Shown here in pieces: positions 8,224 through 18,105 of a stretch of DNA of 36,817 bases. Every line of letters starts with the position of its first letter. Within the stretch, counting starts at the first letter, position 1. Source of the DNA: a bacterium (GTDB taxonomy: Bacteria; Vulcanimicrobiota; Vulcanimicrobiia; Vulcanimicrobiales; Vulcanimicrobiaceae); assembly GCA_021786705.1 (NCBI GenBank), contig JAJYMV010000147.1, positions 1-36,817 on the forward strand, read 5' to 3'. Under the pieces are notes generated by a model. The model worked only from the letters and a program-made list of their open reading frames with translations, had not been told where the DNA came from and did not search any database. The translations under genes were made by a program, and so were the position numbers.

Positions 8224-9606
8224 ATGAGCTCGTTCCGTACGCTCGCTACGACCGTGCGAGCGAGCGAACGCTATTCGCGCTACGCCGTCGCGACGGTGAT
8301 GCTCGGCACCGTGATGGGACCGCTCGACGGGTCGATTGCCAACGTCGCGATGCCGACGATCGCTCGTTTCTACCATCGCGGCGTCGACGAGGCCGAATGG
8401 GTTTTGCTCGCCTATATGTTGGTCACGGCATCGACGCTCGTGCTCTTCGGGCGGATCGGCGACATCTTCGGACACAAGCGCGTCTATCAAACTGGTTTCG
8501 GGATCTTCGGGTTGGGCTCGCTGCTTTGCGCGCTCTCCCCCTCGCTGGAAGCATTGATCTTCATGCGCGTCTTCCAAGCGATCGGTGCGGCGATGCTCGT
8601 CGCGTGCACGCAAGCGCTCATCGTCGAATCGGTCGCACCGGAACGGCGCGGTCGCGCGATCGGCCTCAACGGCGCCGCGGTCGCCGTCGGCCTCACCGCC
8701 GGCCCCATTCTCGGCGGCGCGATCATCGCGCTCGGCGATTGGCGCTGGATCTTCGCGATCAACGTACCGATCTCGATTCTCGCACTCGTCGCCGCCAGCA
8801 TCGTTTTGAAACCGATCGCACCGCGCCGCGAGGGCTTCGACCCCGTCGGGGCGCTGCTCTCGATCTTCGGCCTCTTCGCATTATCGCTCGCGCTCTCGCG
8901 AGCGCACCGCTGGGGATGGAGCTCCGAGAAGACGCTCGGGTGGATCGCGCTCTCGTTTCTCGTGCTCGCGATCTTCGTTTTCGTGGAGCGCCGCGTGAAG
9001 GCACCGACGTTCGACCTCACGCTTTTCCGCTCGCGCATCTTCGCATTCTCGACGATCGCCGCATTCTGTTATTTCATCGCGCAATCGGGAATCGTTTTTC
9101 TCGTGCCGTTAACCGCCCAGCTCGCGCTGCACGCGACGCCGCTGCAAGCGGGGTTGCTGCTCGTTCCTTTAACAGCCCTCAACGTCGCGCTCGCACCGAC
9201 CGCCGGCGCGCTCTCCGATCGCTTCCCCGCGCGCTACATCTCGACGGCGGGCGCGATCCTCGTCGCGATCGGCACCTTGCTGCTCGCCCACCTTCCGGCC
9301 TTTCCTACGACGCTAGAGATCGTTCTCGCACTGATCGCAACCGGAATCGGCACGACGATCTTCTCGCAACCCAACAATAACGCGATCATGTCTTCGGCCC
9401 CGCACGAGCGGCGCGGCATCGCCGCAGGAACGCTCGCCACCGCGCGCACGACCGGGCAACTGCTCGGCGTCGCAACGGCGGGCGCCTATTATTTCGCACA
9501 CGACGGGGGGAGCGCTGCGGGCACCTTCGTTCCCGCGAGCGGCTATTTTGCGATTCTTACGTTCGCGATGATCGCGGTCGCCGTTCTTTCGTACGTTCGC
9601 GAATAG
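8224..9606 (+). CDS. MFS transporter, DHA2/EmrB-QacA-like
   Basis: LDGSIANVAMPTIARFY, LFGRIGDIFGHKRVYQTGF, GPILGGAIIALGDWRWIFAINVPI motifs. ATG at 8224 preferred over the tracked start at 8128. Confidence 0.92.
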   Translation: MSSFRTLATTVRASERYSRYAVATVMLGTVMGPLDGSIANVAMPTIARFYHRGVDEAEWVLLAYMLVTASTLVLFGRIGDIFGHKRVYQTGFGIFGLGSLLCALSPSLEALIFMRVFQAIGAAMLVACTQALIVESVAPERRGRAIGLNGAAVAVGLTAGPILGGAIIALGDWRWIFAINVPISILALVAASIVLKPIAPRREGFDPVGALLSIFGLFALSLALSRAHRWGWSSEKTLGWIALSFLVLAIFVFVERRVKAPTFDLTLFRSRIFAFSTIAAFCYFIAQSGIVFLVPLTAQLALHATPLQAGLLLVPLTALNVALAPTAGALSDRFPARYISTAGAILVAIGTLLLAHLPAFPTTLEIVLALIATGIGTTIFSQPNNNAIMSSAPHERRGIAAGTLATARTTGQLLGVATAGAYYFAHDGGSAAGTFVPASGYFAILTFAMIAVAVLSYVRE

Positions 9607-9622
9607 CAGCGCGCGTACGCCG

Positions 9623-10621
9623 CTAGCACTTGTACCACGTCGGTTGTTGGAGAGCGGTCGGCGAAGGCTTCGCCGGACCGATATAGGTGCAGGTCTTTTT
9701 TGGAAAGTGTATTTTGAGATCGACGTTGAAAAACACGACGTTATCGATCGTCTCCGAACCGACGACGGTGAGCGTCTTACTTGGATCGATCTTGCACGAC
9801 GCCGGCTTTCCGGCGTTTGCCGGCGTACATTTTAGCTTCGTCGCCCCGTTCTTGAAGGTAACCAAGCCGGAGGGGAGCATGAAAACTGCGGTGCGTGCAA
9901 ATCCGGTGAGTTCGATCTTCTTCGAACAGGATTGCGTGTGATTCGATGCCACCATTTTTGCGATTGCGTAGGCAGGCGACGCCGCTCCGACGACCGCGCT
10001 CGAAAGGTTCAGATAGACGGCCACGGGCAACGGAGTGCTTTCGGTCGCCCCTTTTGAGTTTATGCGTGCGTTCCCGAAGAGGAGAAAGCTCGGCGGCCCA
10101 TCGGCACTCATGCGCTCGATGCCGAATTGCGGTTGCCAGTGCATCGTCGCGTCAAAACTCCCGCAGTTCGGAACCGGTTCGATATCGCGAACGGTTATGG
10201 AACTTCCGCGGAGATCGAGCTTCGTATAACCCTTCACGTGTTTGCCGTTGTAAATCTCGATGTTCGCGCTCGCCGAACACCGCGCGCCGTCGGCGTAACT
10301 CAGGATGAGGCGAATCGTGTAGCGTTCGGTCATTTTCGCGACCGGCGTCGCATAGGTGTGATGAACGAGCGCGCTTGCGCTCCGCCCCGACGCGGCGGAA
10401 CCATCGCCGAAGAACCAGGCGCGCGAGGTTACCCGCGTGCCCTTCGGAGCGAGGCTTTTATCGAGAATCGCTACCGGCGTCCCCCCCTCGGCACTCCTCG
10501 GTGCGGCGATAACGGCGCGACAGCTAGGAACGCCGGAGGCACGGGCCGCGATGCGAACGAGCACCGGCGAGGAGAGCACGAGCGTCGATGCGAGCAGAGC
10601 GGCGGTGATTCGATGCATCAT
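9623..10621 (-). CDS. Secreted protein with PKD-like motif, function unknown
   Basis: N-terminal signal peptide; AWFFGDGSAASGRSASALVHHTYATP resembles a PKD fold; start overlaps stop of upstream lipoprotein gene by 4 nt. Confidence 0.7.
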   Translation of the reverse strand: MMHRITAALLASTLVLSSPVLVRIAARASGVPSCRAVIAAPRSAEGGTPVAILDKSLAPKGTRVTSRAWFFGDGSAASGRSASALVHHTYATPVAKMTERYTIRLILSYADGARCSASANIEIYNGKHVKGYTKLDLRGSSITVRDIEPVPNCGSFDATMHWQPQFGIERMSADGPPSFLLFGNARINSKGATESTPLPVAVYLNLSSAVVGAASPAYAIAKMVASNHTQSCSKKIELTGFARTAVFMLPSGLVTFKNGATKLKCTPANAGKPASCKIDPSKTLTVVGSETIDNVVFFNVDLKIHFPKKTCTYIGPAKPSPTALQQPTWYKC

Positions 10622-12270
10622 GGAACGATTGCGACTCCCTCTGCCGACGCGATTCCCGTCGAGCTCCCGGTTATCGTTCGGATCGGCGCCTGTGGGCTCC
10701 CGGTGACCGGGGCAAAGACCTCGATCTCGTTCGAGCGGCCGAAGACGTAGAGATCGTTCGACGCATCGACGGCGATGATCGCCTGGTCGATGAGAAAATC
10801 GTACGTGCCTCCCTGAATGACCGCCGAGGGAACGACGTTCCCGTTCGAGCCGGGCGCATAGACGGTGATCGTATCGTTCACCGAATTGCCGACGTAGACG
10901 CGCCCCGTCGAATCGACCGCGATCGCCTCGGGGCCGTCGAGCCCGGTTGCGCTTCCGGCGATCGTTGCGATCGGCGTTGCGTTTCCGCTCGCGCCCGCAG
11001 CATATTCAACGACGGAGCCGAAGCCGTTCCCGTTGACGACGTAGATATTATTGCTGCCGTCGAATGCGACTTGATAGGGGAGGTTCAAGCCGGTGTTCGC
11101 CCCCGAAATCGTCCTGACCGGACTCGCCGCGCCAGTCGCGCCGGGAGCAAAATATTCGACGATGTTGTTGTTCGCATCGGTCGCAACGAGTTCGTCGGTC
11201 GTCGGATCGATCGCGAGCCCCCAGCCGTGCGCGTCGGTCGTCAACGTCGACGAGGGGGTCGCATTCCCACTCGCTCCATAGGCATACGAGAAGATCTCGG
11301 TCCCGGTCGGACCGTATGCAACGACGTACGCACGCCCGGTTGCATCGACGGCGATCCCCGTCGGCGATTGGATTGCCGCCGTAAAGCTTGCGAGCGGAGC
11401 GACGTTCCCATTCGCCCCGGAAGCGAAAGCACCGAACGTATAGCTACTGCCGTAACTCAACTCGTAGAGCGTCCCGGCAGCGGGGCTCGCCGCGGGTGCG
11501 ACGGTCGGCGTCGCAGTCGGCGCGACCGTCGGCGTCGCAGTCGGCGCGACCGTCGGCGTCGCGGTCGGTGCGACCGTCGGCGATGCGCTCGGTGCAACGG
11601 TCGGCGAACTCGACGGCACCGGCGAGGGTGTCGCCGTGGGGCCGGTCGCAATCTCGTAGAGCTCGGCGAGGTAGGTCGTCCCCGCGTCGAGCGTCAGCGG
11701 CGAAGCGCTTCCGCTGAAGGTCAATATCGACCCCGATACCGTAGCCGGCCCGATCGTCGCGAGCAACGGTGCCTGCGCGCTCGCACCACCGAAGATAGCG
11801 ATGAAGAACGATTCGTTCACGGTCGATATTCCGGCGGGAAGTTGTATCGAAAAACTCGGCGTGCTTTGAAACGTGACGTTCTGCGAAACTTGAAAACTTA
11901 CAACGAATAGCACCGTCGGCAGCGCGGCGGCCTGAGGCGCGCGTGCGACGGAGTGCGGTGTGCTCGCCCCGTGCGATCGCCGGAGCGCCTGCGGTGTCGG
12001 CGCTCCCGCCGGCGGAGCGCTCGAAGCCCCGATCGTTATCGTCGTGCCGCTCGGCGCGTCGTTCGCCGGAAGTTGAACCGATCCGGAGTATCCCCCCGCG
12101 GTCGGGAGCGCGACGGGCCCACCGGCGGGCAACAAGAGCAACGTCGTGGGGCCGGAGGGCGCCGATCTCGGTGGAATGGGCTGCGGCCCACCCGCGCCGC
12201 CGGCGCACCCTCCAAGGGCGGCGATCGCTCCGAAGAGCGCGAGGGTCAATAGATGGCTACGGCGTTGCAT
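10618..12270 (-). CDS. Lipoprotein with Pro/Thr linker and NHL-like beta-propeller repeats
   Basis: Lipobox ALGGCAGG; PTVAPTATPTVAPTATP linker; repeated PTGIAVDATGRAYVV / PEAIAVDSTGRVYVGNS units. Confidence 0.85.
   Translation of the reverse strand: MQRRSHLLTLALFGAIAALGGCAGGAGGPQPIPPRSAPSGPTTLLLLPAGGPVALPTAGGYSGSVQLPANDAPSGTTITIGASSAPPAGAPTPQALRRSHGASTPHSVARAPQAAALPTVLFVVSFQVSQNVTFQSTPSFSIQLPAGISTVNESFFIAIFGGASAQAPLLATIGPATVSGSILTFSGSASPLTLDAGTTYLAELYEIATGPTATPSPVPSSSPTVAPSASPTVAPTATPTVAPTATPTVAPTATPTVAPAASPAAGTLYELSYGSSYTFGAFASGANGNVAPLASFTAAIQSPTGIAVDATGRAYVVAYGPTGTEIFSYAYGASGNATPSSTLTTDAHGWGLAIDPTTDELVATDANNNIVEYFAPGATGAASPVRTISGANTGLNLPYQVAFDGSNNIYVVNGNGFGSVVEYAAGASGNATPIATIAGSATGLDGPEAIAVDSTGRVYVGNSVNDTITVYAPGSNGNVVPSAVIQGGTYDFLIDQAIIAVDASNDLYVFGRSNEIEVFAPVTGSPQAPIRTITGSSTGIASAEGVAIVP
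11495..11606 (-). repeat. 24-bp tandem repeat encoding the PTVAPTAT linker
   Basis: Repeated gcgaccgtcggcgtcgcagtcggc-type units in frame with the lipoprotein. Confidence 0.85.
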
Positions 12271-12383
12271 CGTTCGTCGATCTCCCGTCGGTATTGGTGC
12301 ACGCAGCGTAGGGGGAGAATCTTACATTCGCCTTAGCTCGACGGCGGAAGCGCGCTCCGGAAAAACGAAGTGCTCGCAGGCCC

Positions 12384-14483
12384 ATGTCGGCCGCAGCACT
12401 GCTCCTCACCCTCGCTATGGCGTGGTCTTCTCCGCCGCTCGCCCCTTGCGCACCGGTCGTTCGCGCCCGCGTCGTCGCTCCCGACCGAGGAAGCGTCCTC
12501 CGCGAGATCGCGCTTCCGGCGGCTCGGAGCAGCGGGCCCTGGGAGCTCTTTGCGCCTGCGGGGAGCCGAGCGGCGCTCGCCTATCGGCTCGCAAGCGGTG
12601 GGAACGAATGGAGTTTCTTCGAGGACGAGATCCCCGACGAGGGACACGTCCTGTATAGCGGGCCACCCGCTCTCACGATTCCGAACTCATGGCGAAAGCG
12701 CCCGTTCTTCGTGCGCGTTTTCGCGACGGGGCGCCCCCTCGGGTGCATTCGCGCGGCGCCGCTCGCATACGTCATTCACAACGAACCGAGAGCCATCCCA
12801 CTCTATCTCTACTTCGGGCTGCTCGGCGGAACCGCGCTGACGATGTTGGTGCTCTTCGCGATGTCGGGTGAGCCGTTCATCGGTTGGTATCTTGCCTATC
12901 TCGCCTCGCTCGTGCTCTATCAGCTCTTTCGAAACGATTTTTTGTGGCAACTCGGATGGCCGTTCGGCCCGTGGCATAGCGGCGAGATCGAATACGTTCT
13001 CTGGGGCCCCAACATCGCGCTCTACGCGCAGTTCGCGCGCTCGTTCCTCCAAACGGCGCGGTACGCTCCCCGCATCGACCGCCTGCTTCTCGTCGGAATC
13101 GCGATGTTACTGGCCTATCTCCCGCTCGTCGTCGTCGTCCGACACGTCACCGGAATCGATCTCAACCCGCACGGCGTCCTTCCCATTACGGCGATGCTGT
13201 TGGTATCGGTGCTCGTCATCGCGGCGACGATCGGGCGCGCGCGTGCGGGCTACCGACCCGCGCGGTATTTTTTACTGAGCTATCCGATTTTATTATTTTT
13301 CGTTTGCATCGCGTTATGGCAATACGTCGCTCGCACGCACGCCGGGATCGGGCTGTACGGCGCGGAGATCGGGACCGGAAGCGAGTGCGTCTTGCTCGCC
13401 TTTGCCATCGGCGACCGCCTGCGCCTCGAACGCACGTTGGGACGCGTGCTCTCAAGCATCGATGCAATCGTCGTACGCTTCGGGCGCGACGGCAACATTC
13501 TCTATGCGACCGCAGCGATCGAATCGGTACTCGGCGTATCGCACGAAGAGCTCGTCGGTAGGCAGATCGCCGACGTTCTCGGTGCGAGCAACGCCGGCCT
13601 CATGACGAAGGTGGCGCGCGCGGCGATCCGAACGAGCGCGAACGCGCGCACGACGCTGGAGATCGCGCTCCGGAACCAACGCAACGAATTGCGGGAGTAT
13701 GACGCGACGCTCTCCGTCGATCGCGACCGTTCCGGTGCGGTCGTCGAGATGCAACTCATCCTCCGCCCCACAAAAACCACGAACGCGGCGCGGGAGACCC
13801 TCTATCTAAGCGTCTATCGAGGACTCGTCCTGCTCGGCGCTTCGCCGGTTGCAGTGACCGGACGCGAACTCGAACTCCTCTGCTATCTCGCGCTTCATCG
13901 CGCGCCGATCTCGAGCGCGCACCTCGCCGACGCGATCTGGCCCGATCGCGATGCACGTGCGGCGGCGAGCGCGCTCCAGACGACGATCTCCCGGCTCCGA
14001 AAAAAACTGCCGCCCGGAACCCTCCTCGCCGAGCGTCGGCAGTACGCGCTGGGAGCGACGGTGCGCACCGACATCGACGAGCTGCGCTCCGCGGCGCGCG
14101 CGAGAGATCTCGGCGAACTCGAGCGCTTGCGAACGTTCGTCAGTGCAGAGATCCCGGCACTCCTCCGGCGCTGCGAATGGTTCGCCGAATTCGACCTCTG
14201 GCTGGAGAGCCTTCGGCGCGATGCGCTCGTCGATCTCGGAGAGGCGTTGGTGGCGCGCGGCGAGCTCTCGATTCCGCTCGCGATCGCCGACGATCTCCGG
14301 CGGCTCGCCCCCTGCGACGAGAGCGGCTATCTCCTCGCAATTCGCGCGCTCCTCGCCGCGAACGACCCGGCTGCGGCGCAACGCGCCTATGCTGACTGCC
14401 GCCGCGCGCTCGAGCGCGAGCTCGGGCTTTCGCCCTCCCCGCAATTCGAAGAATTTTACCGTTCGTTGCGGGAGAGTGCCTGA
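12384..14483 (+). CDS. Membrane-tethered one-component regulator: 7TMR-DISM-PAS-wHTH-BTAD
   Basis: Extracellular beta-rich N-terminus; 7TM block ending RARAGYRPARYFLLSYPILLFFVCIALW...GLYGAEIGTGSECVLLAFAIGDRLRLER; PAS VLSSIDAIVVRFGRDGNILYATAAIESVLGVSHEELVG; wHTH ELELLCYLALHRAPISSAHLADAIWPD..AASALQTTISRLRKKL; BTAD helices to C-terminus. Confidence 0.85.
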   Translation: MSAAALLLTLAMAWSSPPLAPCAPVVRARVVAPDRGSVLREIALPAARSSGPWELFAPAGSRAALAYRLASGGNEWSFFEDEIPDEGHVLYSGPPALTIPNSWRKRPFFVRVFATGRPLGCIRAAPLAYVIHNEPRAIPLYLYFGLLGGTALTMLVLFAMSGEPFIGWYLAYLASLVLYQLFRNDFLWQLGWPFGPWHSGEIEYVLWGPNIALYAQFARSFLQTARYAPRIDRLLLVGIAMLLAYLPLVVVVRHVTGIDLNPHGVLPITAMLLVSVLVIAATIGRARAGYRPARYFLLSYPILLFFVCIALWQYVARTHAGIGLYGAEIGTGSECVLLAFAIGDRLRLERTLGRVLSSIDAIVVRFGRDGNILYATAAIESVLGVSHEELVGRQIADVLGASNAGLMTKVARAAIRTSANARTTLEIALRNQRNELREYDATLSVDRDRSGAVVEMQLILRPTKTTNAARETLYLSVYRGLVLLGASPVAVTGRELELLCYLALHRAPISSAHLADAIWPDRDARAAASALQTTISRLRKKLPPGTLLAERRQYALGATVRTDIDELRSAARARDLGELERLRTFVSAEIPALLRRCEWFAEFDLWLESLRRDALVDLGEALVARGELSIPLAIADDLRRLAPCDESGYLLAIRALLAANDPAAAQRAYADCRRALERELGLSPSPQFEEFYRSLRESA

Positions 14484-14523
14484 TTGTGACCGTTCTGTAA
14501 GTCGCACGACGTACGGTGCGAGG

Positions 14524-15222
14524 ATGAACGGCCCACGAATCCATCTCGAACTCCTCTCCGGCTACGCTCGGCGCGGCGAGGAACGGCTTCCCCTCGCCCG
14601 CGGCGAACGCGAGCTGCTACTCGCGCTCGCACTCCATCGGCGGGGGATCGGTGCCGAGCGCTTGACGGAACTGCTTTGGCCGCAGAGCGCCACGGCGACC
14701 GCACGAAACCGGCTCTACGTCGCGCTCCATCGTCTCCGCCGACGCTTCGGCGACGAGCTGTTCGCGCGCAACGGGGGCTCCTATCGCCTCGACGACGGCG
14801 AGGTTCGCGTCGACCTCTGGTGCTTCGCCGAGCGCTGGGATCTCCCGGAGCATCACGCCTGCGAGGAGCTCGTAACGCGGCTCGAGAGCGCGACGAATGC
14901 CGCCGCGCTCTACGAAATCCCTGAGTGGCTCGCGCCGACCTATCGACGCCTCGAAGAGTTCGCGCAAGCCGTCAGAACGACGCTCGCCGAACGAGCGCTC
15001 GGAGCCGGGGAGATCGAACGTTCGGTGCTCCTCGCTCGCCGCGCCCTCGCATACGATGATTGCGACGAACGCGCGTGGAGCGTCCTCATTCGTTCGCACC
15101 TCGTCGCCCGGGATCGCCTCGGCGCGCTACGCGACTATCGCACGTACTCCCGAGCCCTCATGCGCGAATTGCAGGCGACGCCCGCCTATGAAATCGCGCA
15201 TCTCCTCGATCGCGCGCGTTAG
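14524..15222 (+). CDS. SARP/BTAD-type transcriptional regulator
   Basis: wHTH ERELLLALALHRRGIGAERLTELLWPQSATATARNRLYVALHRLRRRFGDELF; BTAD DERAWSVLIRSHLVARDRLGALRDYRTYSRALMRELQ. Confidence 0.85.
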   Translation: MNGPRIHLELLSGYARRGEERLPLARGERELLLALALHRRGIGAERLTELLWPQSATATARNRLYVALHRLRRRFGDELFARNGGSYRLDDGEVRVDLWCFAERWDLPEHHACEELVTRLESATNAAALYEIPEWLAPTYRRLEEFAQAVRTTLAERALGAGEIERSVLLARRALAYDDCDERAWSVLIRSHLVARDRLGALRDYRTYSRALMRELQATPAYEIAHLLDRAR

Positions 15223-15231
15223 GCGCGCGAT
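15209..15231. repeat. 9-bp inverted repeat spanning the convergent BTAD/lon stop codons
   Basis: ATCGCGCGC-GTTAG-GCGCGCGAT; the 5-nt loop contains TAG (+, 15220-15222) and TTA = TAA (-, 15219-15221). Confidence 0.85.
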
Positions 15232-17693
15232 GCCGGGCGCGGCGAAATCTTCGCGCGTCCGCGCGTCGCTCCCGAGCGCTTCCCGGCGCCGCGTTTGGGC
15301 ATCGGTACGACGATGCCGTTTCGCTTGAGGTTCTCGTTGCCGAGCGGTACCGGAGCGATGATGCGTTTACCGAGCGCGTGAGCGAGCACCTCGGAGAGCT
15401 CCTCGACCGATACGAACGTCATCTGCGTCCGCACTTCGTCGGGAATATCGTCGAGATCGACCTCGTTGCGCTTGGGCAACAGCACCTTCGAGATCCCCGA
15501 GCGCCTCGCACCGAGCACCTTCTCTTTTAAGCCGCCGATCGGCAGCACCTGACCGGTCAACGTAATTTCACCGGTCATCGCCAGATTCGGGTCGACTTTG
15601 TTCCCGGTGAGCATCGACGCGATCGACGTTACCAACGCGATACCCGCGGAGGGGCCATCCTTCGGCGTCGCGCCGGCGGGAACGTGAATGTGGATGTCGT
15701 GCTTGGCGAAGAAGTCCTCGGCGAGCCCGAGTTCGTTCGAACGCGACCGTAGGAACGAAACCGCGGCTTGCGCGCTCTCCTTCATGACATCGCCGAGTTG
15801 CCCCGTCAACACCACTTTCCCGCTGCCGGGCATCACTTGCGTCTCGATGAAGAGAATATCCCCACCGACCGGCGTCCAGGCCATTCCCGTCGCGACCCCG
15901 ACCGAAGCGACGCGTTTCTTCACTTCGTTGAAGAAGCGCGGCTTCTTCAAATACTCGACGAGGCTCTCCGGCTTGACACGCGCTTTATATTTTGCGTTCT
16001 CCGCAACCTTGCGCGCGATTTTACGGAAGACCGTCCCAATCTCGCGGTCGAGATTACGGACGCCCGCCTCGCGCGTATAATCGTTGATAATCGCGCGCAA
16101 CGCCGTATCGCTAATTTGCGATTGCGCGTCCTTGACGCCGTTTGCAAGGCGCTGTTTTTTCAACAAATAGCGCTTGGCAATCTGCAATTTTTCGAACTCG
16201 GTGTAGCCCGAGAGTTGGATGATCTCCATGCGGTCGCGCAGCGGCGGAGAGATAGTGTCCAGTGAGTTCGCGGTGCACACAAAGAGCACTTGGCTCAAGT
16301 CGAACGGAAGATCGAGATAGTGGTCCCGATAGCTCTTGTTCTGCTCGGGATCGAGCACCTCCAAGAGCGCCGATTGCGGATCGCCGCGAAAATCGGAGCC
16401 GACTTTATCGATTTCGTCGATCATCATCACCGGATTGCGCGTACCGGCATCGCGAATCGCGCGCACGATCGTGCCCGGCATCGCGCCGATATAGGTGCGG
16501 CGATGGCCGCGAATCTCTGCTTCGTCGCGGACGCCGCCGACCGAGAGCCGCACGAACTTCCGCCCCATCGCACGGGCGATCGATTGCCCGAGCGAGGTCT
16601 TTCCAACGCCGGGAGGGCCGACGAAGCACAGGATCGGGCCGCTCAAACGATTCTTGAGTTTTCCGACTGCAAGATATTCGATGATACGATCCTTGATTTT
16701 CTCGAGATCGTAATGGTCTTCGTCGAGGATCTCTCGCGCTTTGCGAATATCGATGGCATCGGTGGTCGCCACGTTCCACGGCAACTGCACGAGCCAGTCG
16801 AGATAGGTGCGGATGACGCTGTATTCGGGGCTCGCCTGCGGCACCTTCGAGAGGCGGTCGAGCTCGCGCTCGGCGGCCTTTTGCGCCTCCTCGGGCATCT
16901 TCGCTTCGTCGATTTTCTTTTTGAGTTCGTTCACCTCGGCGAGCTGCGGATCGATCTCTCCGAGCTCCTCTTGAATGGCGCGCAGCTGCTGGCGCAGGTA
17001 GAACTCGCGCTGATTTTTGTCCATCTCGCGCTGAATATCGCCCTGAATCTTATGCCCGAGCTCGACGACTTCGAGCTCTTTGGTGAGCAACATCGTGAGC
17101 TTGCGCATCCGCTTGGCGGTATCGCGTTCTTCGAGCAGCGCCTGGCGCTCGGCGGTCTCCAAGCGCATCGTCGACGCGACGAAATAGGTCAGCACGTTGG
17201 AGTCGGTAATATTTTGAACTTCCATCTCCATCTCGCGCGGTGCCTGCGGCAGGTACGAGAGGAGTTTTTGGAAGAGCCCGGCGAGATTGCGATGCATCGC
17301 GACGCGCGCTTCGTTTTCGACGGTCTTATCGGGTAATTCCGTATATGCGGCGACCAAATAGGGATCGCTCTGCGTGAATTGCTCGATGCGGAAGACCGAT
17401 TGGCCGGCAACGATGCAACGGAGCGTTCCGTCGGGAACCTTGAGCATCTTCTGAATGACGCCGATGGTTCCAATGCGTTCGACGTCGTCGGGGCCCGGGT
17501 TCTCCGTCTCGCGATCCTTGAGCACGGTCAAGCCGATCGGGCGACCCTCGCGAATCGCTTCTTCGACGAGGCGAATGCCCGGCTTCTTCACCACCGCGAG
17601 CGGGATGACGGTGTTCGGGAAGAGCACGGCTTCCTGCAGCGGCAGAATGCCGAGCAACCCGGCGGGAACGATGGGTTTCGCTTTCGCGGCCAT
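15219..17693 (-). CDS. lon: ATP-dependent protease Lon (LonA)
   Basis: LonA N-domain; [20 protein letters not shown] Walker [22 protein letters not shown] catalytic Ser; [12 protein letters not shown] catalytic Lys. Confidence 0.98.
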   Translation of the reverse strand: MAAKAKPIVPAGLLGILPLQEAVLFPNTVIPLAVVKKPGIRLVEEAIREGRPIGLTVLKDRETENPGPDDVERIGTIGVIQKMLKVPDGTLRCIVAGQSVFRIEQFTQSDPYLVAAYTELPDKTVENEARVAMHRNLAGLFQKLLSYLPQAPREMEMEVQNITDSNVLTYFVASTMRLETAERQALLEERDTAKRMRKLTMLLTKELEVVELGHKIQGDIQREMDKNQREFYLRQQLRAIQEELGEIDPQLAEVNELKKKIDEAKMPEEAQKAAERELDRLSKVPQASPEYSVIRTYLDWLVQLPWNVATTDAIDIRKAREILDEDHYDLEKIKDRIIEYLAVGKLKNRLSGPILCFVGPPGVGKTSLGQSIARAMGRKFVRLSVGGVRDEAEIRGHRRTYIGAMPGTIVRAIRDAGTRNPVMMIDEIDKVGSDFRGDPQSALLEVLDPEQNKSYRDHYLDLPFDLSQVLFVCTANSLDTISPPLRDRMEIIQLSGYTEFEKLQIAKRYLLKKQRLANGVKDAQSQISDTALRAIINDYTREAGVRNLDREIGTVFRKIARKVAENAKYKARVKPESLVEYLKKPRFFNEVKKRVASVGVATGMAWTPVGGDILFIETQVMPGSGKVVLTGQLGDVMKESAQAAVSFLRSRSNELGLAEDFFAKHDIHIHVPAGATPKDGPSAGIALVTSIASMLTGNKVDPNLAMTGEITLTGQVLPIGGLKEKVLGARRSGISKVLLPKRNEVDLDDIPDEVRTQMTFVSVEELSEVLAHALGKRIIAPVPLGNENLKRNGIVVPMPKRGAGKRSGATRGRAKISPRPASRA

Positions 17694-17695
17694 AA

Positions 17696-18085
17696 TTAGA
17701 TGACGATCCTTTGCACGATGATCCGCACGTCGTTACGTGTGGTCGGAATATACGCAGTCGCTGCAATGGGCAGCACGATGGAGAGCAAGCCGTCCAGGTA
17801 CGTCGCCGAGGTGCGCTCGAGATCGACCGGAACGGGGAGGGTGAATTCGCGGCCGAATTCGCCGAAAGCGATCTCTTTGAGCACGAACGAACCGCGGCGC
17901 TGCGGCAGGGTATCGAAACGCCGCCCGGCGACGAGCAAACGGTCGGCCTCGACGGCCAAGCGGATCGATTCCGGAGCGACGCCCGCGACCTCGAGCGTAA
18001 CGACGAGCGCCTCCCGCTCTTCGTCGAGGAAGGCGTCGGCATTCGGTTCGAAACGCCCGCGGCGCCCTCGAATTACAAACTCCAT
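17696..18085 (-). CDS. Hsp20/alpha-crystallin small heat shock protein
   Basis: DEEREALVVTLEVAGVAPESIRLAVEADRLLVAGRR...GEFGREFTLPVPVDLERTSATYLDGLLSIVLP; 2 nt upstream of lon, probably same operon. Confidence 0.87.
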   Translation of the reverse strand: MEFVIRGRRGRFEPNADAFLDEEREALVVTLEVAGVAPESIRLAVEADRLLVAGRRFDTLPQRRGSFVLKEIAFGEFGREFTLPVPVDLERTSATYLDGLLSIVLPIAATAYIPTTRNDVRIIVQRIVI

Positions 18086-18105
18086 CGCATCCTTAACCCA
18101 TACCG

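Noticed and set aside
11495-11606. CRISPR-like appearance of the 24-bp repeats
   Set aside because: No unique spacers, and in frame with a Pro/Thr linker of a lipoprotein; ordinary coding minisatellite.
16290-17336. 348-aa plus-strand ORF antisense to lon
   Set aside because: Antisense of a highly conserved protease gene; no independent start signals or domain.
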